Shown piece after piece: positions 14,324 to 19,415 of a stretch of 21,728 bases of DNA. The stretch is from Thermoplasmata archaeon (GTDB lineage Archaea > Thermoplasmatota > E2 > UBA202 > DSCA01). The position numbers and the translations under genes are program-made. The notes under the pieces were generated by a model. That model did not search any database. It saw nothing but the letters and a program-made list of their open reading frames with translations, and was not told the DNA's origin. Numbering within the stretch: the stretch's first letter is position 1; each line of letters begins with the position of its first letter. The stretch covers positions 1-21,728 of the forward strand of contig JAGGSL010000096.1 of NCBI GenBank assembly GCA_021159125.1. The letters are read 5' to 3'.

Positions 14324-15382
14324 CTATGCAACACCTGTAACCCTTACCAGATGTTCTGCTGCTTCCCGGGAGATGCCATCTGTGCCAAGAATCGTATACC
14401 TATCTGGCCTTACCTTCGGCGCCATAAGCAGCGCCTCGATAATATCCTCCTTGGAAACACCCAACTCTCTGGCAGTCGTAGGTGCACCTATATCTTTAAT
14501 CGCCTTTTTTATTGTAAGCCAGTCACCCCCATGCAGGTACATCATCATTATCGCGCCGACGCCGCACTGCTCGCCATGCATGGCCTTCCCTGGAGCGATT
14601 CTGTCAAGGGCATGGGAGAACATATGTTCTGCGCCGCTCGCAGGGCGGGATGAGTTTGCGACACTCATTGCCACACCGGAAACAATCATTGATTTCACGG
14701 CTATCCACGATGCCTCCTCTATCCCTGGCTTTATATATTCTGCATTCTCTATTATGAGGTCAGCCGCAGTTTTGGCAAGGGCGACTGCAAATGAGCTGTA
14801 ATATTCCCTTTTCAACCTCCAGGCAAGCTGCCAGTCGAGAATTGCCGTGAGATTGGATATAACGTCGGCGCATCCAGATGCCAGCATGCGGTACGGGGCT
14901 TTTGATATGATAGAGGTATCTGCAAGGACCGCAACAGGAGAGCGAGCCTGCATTGAAACAGATCCTACTTTCTCTTTTATTGATGCCCTGGGAGATGCAA
15001 TGCCGTCATGCGAGGCGGCGGTAGGTATGCTTATGAACGGAACGCCATAATTGAAAGATGCAAGTTTTGCTATGTCTATAACGCTGCCTCCCCCTACTGC
15101 AATCATGGAGCCAACGCCCCACTTCGTCGCATAATCCTGCACCCTGTTGACCTCCTCCATTGTTGCTCTTTCTACCATAATCTCTTCAACAGTGTAACCG
15201 CTATCATTCAAAATTTCTATTATGCGATTGCCGGCAAGTTTTTTAGTCCTCTCATCATGAACAACCAGAGGATGCTTACCGAGAGTAACTTTATTGCATA
15301 AATCCACTATTTCCTCTATGACGCCATGCCCTACTACGACGTCTCTTGGAAACTCCATAAGCTTCGATTTTGTAAAGGGCAT
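14324..15382 (-). CDS. egsA: sn-Glycerol-1-phosphate dehydrogenase
   Basis: EgsA reduces dihydroxyacetone phosphate to sn-glycerol-1-phosphate with NAD(P)H, setting the stereochemistry of archaeal membrane lipids; it acts in the cytoplasm. This 352-aa protein is full length. It shows the dinucleotide loop AVGGGSVIDIAKL at 95-107, the substrate region IPTAASHDGIASPRAS at 119-134, and the three likely zinc ligands Asp173 (GCADVISN), His253 (GAEHMFSHALD) and His269 (MHGEQCG). A TATA-like box is centred 25 bp upstream of the ATG, so the message is leaderless. UPF0179 and probably the ion transporter follow in the same operon. A divergent membrane-protein gene shares the 89-bp promoter region. Confidence 0.96.
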   Translation of the reverse strand: MPFTKSKLMEFPRDVVVGHGVIEEIVDLCNKVTLGKHPLVVHDERTKKLAGNRIIEILNDSGYTVEEIMVERATMEEVNRVQDYATKWGVGSMIAVGGGSVIDIAKLASFNYGVPFISIPTAASHDGIASPRASIKEKVGSVSMQARSPVAVLADTSIISKAPYRMLASGCADVISNLTAILDWQLAWRLKREYYSSFAVALAKTAADLIIENAEYIKPGIEEASWIAVKSMIVSGVAMSVANSSRPASGAEHMFSHALDRIAPGKAMHGEQCGVGAIMMMYLHGGDWLTIKKAIKDIGAPTTARELGVSKEDIIEALLMAPKVRPDRYTILGTDGISREAAEHLVRVTGVA

Positions 15383-15403
15383 TATGTATGTATCATATTG
15401 CGC

Positions 15404-15412
15404 AATATAGAG
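15404..15412 (-). promoter_or_regulatory. TATA-like box for egsA
   Basis: Minus-strand CTCTATATT-type element centred about 25 bp from the egsA ATG at 15382, implying a leaderless message. Confidence 0.45.
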
Positions 15413-15438
15413 TTTTTGGGCAGCTCAAATCAAAAACC

Positions 15439-15449
15439 AAAATATTTTT
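15439..15449 (+). promoter_or_regulatory. TATA box for the membrane-protein pair
   Basis: AAAATATTTTT is centred 27 bp from the ATG at 15472. It excludes the upstream ATG at 15388, which would lie before the transcription start. Confidence 0.5.
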
Positions 15450-15471
15450 AGCCCTTAGCGTTTACCCTTCG

Positions 15472-15705
15472 ATGAATTACCTGCTAATATTCATGACAGC
15501 CCTGGTTGCCTTCACCTGGGGAATGCTGTTCGCTTTCTATCTTATATTCGTAAGAACAGCCACCCGCCTCTCCCGCCTCCTCTCCCGCTTTACTGGAGAT
15601 GACGTGAGCATGGAGGAGGTTTATCAAACGTTTAAGAACATAATCGATAAGGCATATGAGGATCTAAAAAATGGTAAAAATGATGATTCAGATGAAGTTT
15701 CCTAA
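15472..15705 (+). CDS. Small single-pass membrane protein of unknown function
   Basis: From the ATG at 15472 the product has 77 aa: one membrane helix (about residues 4-30, LLIFMTALVAFTWGMLFAFY) followed by a basic stretch (RTATRLSRLLSRF) and an acidic, helical tail. The positive residues after the helix suggest that the tail is cytoplasmic. I do not recognise a family. The next gene starts inside its last codons (35-base overlap from 15671, or less if an internal ATG is used), so the two are probably translated together and may form a complex. The longer frame from 15388 crosses the TATA box and is rejected. Confidence 0.72.
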   Translation: MNYLLIFMTALVAFTWGMLFAFYLIFVRTATRLSRLLSRFTGDDVSMEEVYQTFKNIIDKAYEDLKNGKNDDSDEVS

Positions 15706-16300
15706 GCTTGTCAGAGATGCCTACGACCAGTTCCAGATGATTAAAAACAATCTGTCGGTATTTTACAAATTTTTGATATTTGTAACTCCCTTCCTGAGCA
15801 TTGCGTACTACTTCATATTTGTTCTTGATTACCTCCCGGGAGATGTCGCAGGAAAGTATGGAGCACTCACCATTGCATATTTTTTCCCGCCTGCAGGGAA
15901 AGAGTCAATCATACCTGCAATGCTTGCCTCGGACGTCCCGCCGTGGATTGTCTGGAGCACCATGATAATAATGGACATTGTAAGCGCAAGCATAATCGCA
16001 TACAACTGGTGGTTCCCTGAATTGATTATAACCCACGTTCCGTTTCTTGACAGAGGTTATGCGTGGCTACAGAGAAGGGCCGAGAAATTCAAGAAACGTA
16101 AGCTGCTCACTTTGAGTCTCATACTTTTCATGATAATTCCCCTTCAGGGAAGCGGCGGCATAAGCACACCCATACTGGCAAGATTGCTCGGCGTGAAGGC
16201 GAAGAAGACGGTCATGATCGTCTCTATCGGTTCAACAATAACAACCACGCTGTTCATACTCTGGTGGATGGGACTCCTGAATTTTTTGAAAGTGATATAA
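15671..16300 (+). CDS. Small multidrug-export family membrane protein (COG2426-like)
   Basis: The 209-aa protein has about four to five membrane helices and the marks of the family often named small multi-drug export protein: FFPPAGKESIIPAMLAS at 71-87 and PLQGSGGISTPILARLLG near 155-172, with a mirror-like use of both loops. The true substrate of this family is poorly established, so the name should be read as a family label. Possible starts are 15671 (GAGGAT six bases before), 15680, 15683 and 15692, all overlapping the preceding 77-aa gene. A strong TATA box for the next gene begins two bases after its stop, so the pair forms its own transcript. Confidence 0.85.
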   Translation: MVKMMIQMKFPKLVRDAYDQFQMIKNNLSVFYKFLIFVTPFLSIAYYFIFVLDYLPGDVAGKYGALTIAYFFPPAGKESIIPAMLASDVPPWIVWSTMIIMDIVSASIIAYNWWFPELIITHVPFLDRGYAWLQRRAEKFKKRKLLTLSLILFMIIPLQGSGGISTPILARLLGVKAKKTVMIVSIGSTITTTLFILWWMGLLNFLKVI

Positions 16301-16301
16301 A

Positions 16302-16312
16302 ACTTTTATATC
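16302..16312 (+). promoter_or_regulatory. TATA box for the epimerase gene
   Basis: ACTTTTATATC is centred about 25 bp from the ATG at 16331, so this message should be leaderless. Confidence 0.65.
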
Positions 16313-16330
16313 GAAAGAGGATTCAATTCC

Positions 16331-17272
16331 ATGGCAATTCTGGTAACAGGAGGAGCAGGATTCATAGGCAGCCACCTTATAGACGCGCTGCTTGAGAAAG
16401 GGAATGAGGTGAAATGCATAGATAATTTTTCATCCGGAAGAAAAGAATTCATAGAGCAAAGCATGGATAAAGGGCTTGAGCTGATAGAAGGGGACCTTCT
16501 CAACAGAGATGATATCAAGAAAGCCCTTAGTGGATGCGATACTGTATTTCACCTTGCAGCAAATCCAGACGTGCGGCTCGGCGTTGAGAATACAGAAGTC
16601 CATTTAGAGCAGAATATAATTGCCACATACAATCTCCTTGAAGAGATGAGAAAGGCAGATGTCAAAAAAATTGCATTCACCTCCTCTTCAACAGTTTACG
16701 GAGAGGCAGAGCAGATACCGACTCCTGAAAGTTACGGACCTTTGATTCCAATATCGCTGTACGGTGCTTCCAAGCTTGCAGCAGAGGGGCTCATATCTGC
16801 ATACTGCTACACATTCGACATGCAATCCGTGATATACAGGTTTGCAAATGTCGTCGGCCCGAGAAGCACTCACGGCGTCACCTATGATTTCATAAAGAAA
16901 TTGAGGGAAAATTCCCACGTGTTAGAAATACTCGGAGACGGAAGTCAGAAAAAATCCTATCTGTACATATCAGATTGCATAGATGCCATGCTTTTCGGCA
17001 TGGAAAAAAGCAAAAGCAAAGTGGAAATATTCAACATAGGCTCCGAGGATTGGGTGGATGTGAAAAAGATTGCGGACATCGTATCCCGGGAAATGGGCCT
17101 ATCCCCCGAATACAGATTCACGGGCGGGGTGGACGGCGGCAGGGGGTGGAAGGGCGATGTAAAAATTATGCGTCTCTCCATTGATAAACTCAAAAATATG
17201 GGATGGAAGCCAGAATACGGAAGCAAGGAATCAATAGAAATGACTGCAAAATGGCTTATCTCGAACCTCTGA
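16331..17272 (+). CDS. NAD-dependent epimerase/dehydratase, UDP-glucose 4-epimerase type
   Basis: The 313-aa extended short-chain dehydrogenase opens with the NAD-binding GGAGFIGS at 7-14 and acidic Asp31 (KCIDNFSSGR). It has HLAANPDVR at 74-82 and the catalytic SSSTVYG at 118-124 with YGASK at 144-148 (Tyr144, Lys148). It most resembles GalE-like enzymes that convert UDP-glucose to UDP-galactose or related sugars, which would feed glycosylation of the heavily sequon-bearing surface proteins here; that link is inferred. The length is typical of archaeal members. Its last 17 bases overlap, tail to tail, the end of the rlmE gene on the other strand. Confidence 0.92.
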   Translation: MAILVTGGAGFIGSHLIDALLEKGNEVKCIDNFSSGRKEFIEQSMDKGLELIEGDLLNRDDIKKALSGCDTVFHLAANPDVRLGVENTEVHLEQNIIATYNLLEEMRKADVKKIAFTSSSTVYGEAEQIPTPESYGPLIPISLYGASKLAAEGLISAYCYTFDMQSVIYRFANVVGPRSTHGVTYDFIKKLRENSHVLEILGDGSQKKSYLYISDCIDAMLFGMEKSKSKVEIFNIGSEDWVDVKKIADIVSREMGLSPEYRFTGGVDGGRGWKGDVKIMRLSIDKLKNMGWKPEYGSKESIEMTAKWLISNL

Positions 17273-17852
17273 AATTTTTTGCCACAATGTATATCTCGGA
17301 GCTTCTCTTCCTCGATGCCTGAGGCGAGTGCGGCTTTACCATGTTAAAGCTCTTCTTCACTTCTTCCACGAATTGAGGATAATCCTCGCCAACAAATACC
17401 TTGCACAAAAAGTTTCCGTGCTCTGCCAGCAATCTGCGGGCAACATTCAAAGCATTTGTGGAAAGCCATATGCTTCTTGCCTGATCCATAACGTAATGCC
17501 CCGATAAATTTGGAGACATGTCCGAAATCACGGCATTCGCTTCTCCTGCTTCCTCCTCCAATTTTTTTAATGTTTCCTCTTCGGTTATATCACCGTGTAT
17601 GAAGGTAACACCTGTTATCGGGTCCATATGCTGAATGTCAACGGCAAAAACTTTTGCACCTAGTTTCACTGCAACCTGGCTCCAGCCGCCCGGGGCTGCG
17701 CCCAGGTCTATTACGGTGTCTCCTCTCCTGATAATATGATATCTGTTGTTTATCTGCAGAAGTTTGTAAGCAGAGCGTGCCCTATATCCTTCGCTTTTTG
17801 CACTCCTGTAATAATGCTCACGCTTCAGCTCCCTGTACCATCTGTCGGACAT
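17256..17852 (-). CDS. rlmE: RlmE/FtsJ-type rRNA 2'-O-ribose methyltransferase
   Basis: This 198-aa enzyme methylates a uridine ribose in 23S rRNA (equivalent to Um2552) with S-adenosylmethionine. The K-D-K-E catalytic tetrad is complete: Lys30 (SAYKLLQ), Asp111 (VISDMSPN), Lys151 (FLCKVFVG) and Glu186 (SSEIYIV). The SAM-binding motif is VIDLGAAPGGWSQV at 47-60. The N-terminus (DRWYRELKREHYYRSAKSEG) matches archaeal relatives. The start lies three bases after the tfb stop, so it is the second gene of a tfb operon. Its 3' end overlaps the epimerase gene by 17 bases. Confidence 0.95.
   Translation of the reverse strand: MSDRWYRELKREHYYRSAKSEGYRARSAYKLLQINNRYHIIRRGDTVIDLGAAPGGWSQVAVKLGAKVFAVDIQHMDPITGVTFIHGDITEEETLKKLEEEAGEANAVISDMSPNLSGHYVMDQARSIWLSTNALNVARRLLAEHGNFLCKVFVGEDYPQFVEEVKKSFNMVKPHSPQASRKRSSEIYIVAKNFRGSR
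17275..17280 (+). terminator. T-tract after the epimerase gene
   Basis: Six T begin three bases after the TGA stop, inside the converging rlmE gene. This is a likely simple archaeal terminator. Confidence 0.3.
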
Positions 17853-17855
17853 GCA

Positions 17856-18791
17856 TTAGAGCACTATATCAAGGTCAAGTTTTTCTGCAAGCTCCTTGTA
17901 CCTGTTCCTTATCGTAACTTCCGTAACTCCTGCAATGTCTGCAACTTCTCTCTGTGTCTTTCTCTCACCGCAGAGTATTGATGCAATGTATATCGCTGCT
18001 GCTGCAACACCTGTCGGTCCTCTTCCGCTTGTCAGCTCTTTGTTCTCTGCCTGCTGGAGTATTTCCAATGCTTTTGATTTTATGTCCTCGCTCAGATTCA
18101 ACTTGCTGCAAAATCTTGCCGTATAATCCTGAGGAGATGTCGGCATAAGCTTGAGTACAAGTTCCCTTGCAATAAATCTGTATGTTCTTCCTATTTCCTT
18201 TCTATCCACTCTTGAAGAATTTGCTATCTCATCCAAGGTGCGGGGCACACCGCACTGCCTGCATGCCGCATAGATGGCGGCGGCAGTAACCCCCTCAATT
18301 GAGCGACCTCTTATCAGATTCTTCTCAACAGCCCTTCGGTACACCATGGCAGCCGCTTCCCTCACATTTCTTGATAACCCCATATCAGATGATATGCGGT
18401 CAAGTTCCGAAAGAGCAGATGCAAGGTTGCGTTCAGAAGCACTTCCAACCCTTATCCTCCTCTGCCATTTTCTCAGACGGTAGAGCTGTGCTCTGTTCCT
18501 TGTTGGAATTGATTTGCCGTAACTGTCTTTGTTCTTCCATCCTATCATCGTGGAAAGTCCTTTGTCATGGAGAGCATAGTTCATCGGAGCACCTGTTCTC
18601 GCCCTTTTATCCCTCTGCTCAGGGTCGAAAGCCCTCCACTCGGGCCCATGGTCGATATACGAGTCGTCTATAACGAGACCGCAGTCCCCGCACACCAGTT
18701 CTCCCCTTTCATAATCCTGAATGAGATGTGTTGAACCACATTCCGGGCACTTACTTATTTCTTCTATTTCTACTTTCTTATTTCTCGACAT
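17856..18791 (-). CDS. tfb: Transcription initiation factor B (TFB)
   Basis: TFB binds the TBP-TATA complex and BRE and recruits RNA polymerase. From the ATG at 18791 the protein has 311 aa, the standard size. An N-terminal zinc ribbon uses C15, C18, C34 and C37 (CPECGSTH; LVCGDCG), followed by the B-reader/linker (GPEWRAFDPEQRDKRARTGA) and two cyclin-like repeats. The first contains RGRSIEGVTAAAIYAACRQ and the second GRGPTGVAAAAIYIASILCG; the C-terminal helix-turn-helix reads VADIAGVTEVTIRNRYKEL. A start at 18887 is open in frame, but the extra 32 codons run across the TATA box at 18837-18849 and are rejected. GGGGGT seven bases before 18791 looks like a ribosome binding site. rlmE follows three bases downstream. 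Confidence 0.96.
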   Translation of the reverse strand: MSRNKKVEIEEISKCPECGSTHLIQDYERGELVCGDCGLVIDDSYIDHGPEWRAFDPEQRDKRARTGAPMNYALHDKGLSTMIGWKNKDSYGKSIPTRNRAQLYRLRKWQRRIRVGSASERNLASALSELDRISSDMGLSRNVREAAAMVYRRAVEKNLIRGRSIEGVTAAAIYAACRQCGVPRTLDEIANSSRVDRKEIGRTYRFIARELVLKLMPTSPQDYTARFCSKLNLSEDIKSKALEILQQAENKELTSGRGPTGVAAAAIYIASILCGERKTQREVADIAGVTEVTIRNRYKELAEKLDLDIVL

Positions 18792-18836
18792 TTTACCCCC
18801 AAAGTTTTTAAATCTTTTGCTTTCGAATGTAGATGT

Positions 18837-18849
18837 TATATATAAACCT
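18837..18849 (-). promoter_or_regulatory. TATA box for tfb-rlmE
   Basis: Minus-strand GGTTTATATATAA, centred about 52 bp from the tfb ATG. It predicts a leader of roughly 25 bases containing GGGGGT, unlike the leaderless genes around it. Confidence 0.65.
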
Positions 18850-18899
18850 TTCGTCGCATTTTTAATCTGCCATTTTGAAACAGGCATCTTTACTTAAAG

Positions 18900-18984
18900 G
18901 AGGGGGAACGAGGGCAAGGAGGAAATGCGGGGAAAACAACATCGACCCTCATTCCCCTTACTCATTCTGCAATAGTTTGCAATT
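18900..18984 (-). ncRNA. Candidate structured RNA between tfb and tfs
   Basis: The arms 18901-18914 and 18946-18959 form an imperfect inverted repeat of 14 bp. In minus-strand RNA it gives twelve continuous pairs (one U-G), with one A-C mismatch near the base; in plus-strand RNA the inner U-G becomes a C-A mismatch, so the minus strand folds better. A good minus-strand TATA box at 19003-19016 predicts transcription starting near 18983, just before the stem. The loop is about 31 bases. Any coding potential is limited to a 23-codon frame (MSKGNEGRCC...). It matches no RNA family I can name, so it may be a small RNA or part of a longer tfb leader. Confidence 0.35.
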
Positions 18985-19002
18985 GTTAATAAGATATTGG
19001 AA

Positions 19003-19016
19003 ATAATATATAAAGT
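19003..19016 (-). promoter_or_regulatory. Minus-strand TATA box in the tfb-tfs spacer
   Basis: ACTTTATATATTAT on the minus strand resembles the AACTTTTATAT boxes of neighbouring genes, but no protein gene starts about 25 bp downstream. It is the main evidence for the RNA candidate. Confidence 0.45.
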
Positions 19017-19081
19017 TTTCTGTGGGCTGCACGCTTTTAATGTTATCTTAACTTATCTGTCCAGCGCAAACCCATTACAAA

Positions 19082-19093
19082 AACTTTTTATAT
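19082..19093 (+). promoter_or_regulatory. TATA box for tfs
   Basis: AACTTTTTATAT is centred about 25 bp from the ATG at 19113, predicting a leaderless message. It closely matches the epimerase promoter. Confidence 0.65.
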
Positions 19094-19112
19094 CGTTTGC
19101 ATTACCTCTTTT

Positions 19113-19415
19113 ATGTTTTGCCCTAAATGCGGCTCTCTCCTTTATCCGGAAGGGGACGAGATGGTATGCAGAAAGTGCGGATATCACAAAAAGAAGGAAG
19201 GGAGCAGAGTCGTGGTATCGAGCAGGAAGGAAAAAGAACTCACTGTTATAGAAGAAAATGAAGATACGAATGTTTTACCGAAAACAAATGTGAGATGCCC
19301 GAAATGCGGGAATAATGAAGCTTACTGGATACTTCTGCAGACAAGAGCTGCCGATGAACCCGAAACAAGGATATATACCTGCACAAAGTGCGGACACAGA
19401 TGGAGAGAGTACTAA
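19113..19415 (+). CDS. tfs: Transcription elongation factor TFS (TFIIS/RPB9-like)
   Basis: The 100-aa protein has the two zinc ribbons of archaeal TFS. The N-terminal one uses C3, C6, C19 and C22 (MFCPKCGS; VCRKCGY) and the C-terminal one C62, C65, C90 and C93 (RCPKCGNNEAYW; TCTKCGHRWREY). Between the last pairs, RAADEPET at 78-85 contains the Asp-Glu that enters the polymerase funnel and stimulates cleavage of backtracked RNA, so it should be an active cleavage factor. A longer frame starting at 18997 in another register is a shadow. It diverges from tfb across a 320-bp spacer, and its stop lies just before the end of the converging surface-protein gene. Confidence 0.95.
   Translation: MFCPKCGSLLYPEGDEMVCRKCGYHKKKEGSRVVVSSRKEKELTVIEENEDTNVLPKTNVRCPKCGNNEAYWILLQTRAADEPETRIYTCTKCGHRWREY

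Noticed and set aside
15388..15471. 28-codon extension of the small membrane protein
   Set aside because: The TATA box at 15439-15449 lies inside it, so the transcript would not include this start.
18792..18887. 32-codon N-terminal extension of TFB
   Set aside because: It runs across the tfb TATA box and would make the protein longer than the family norm; the ATG at 18791 has a ribosome binding site.
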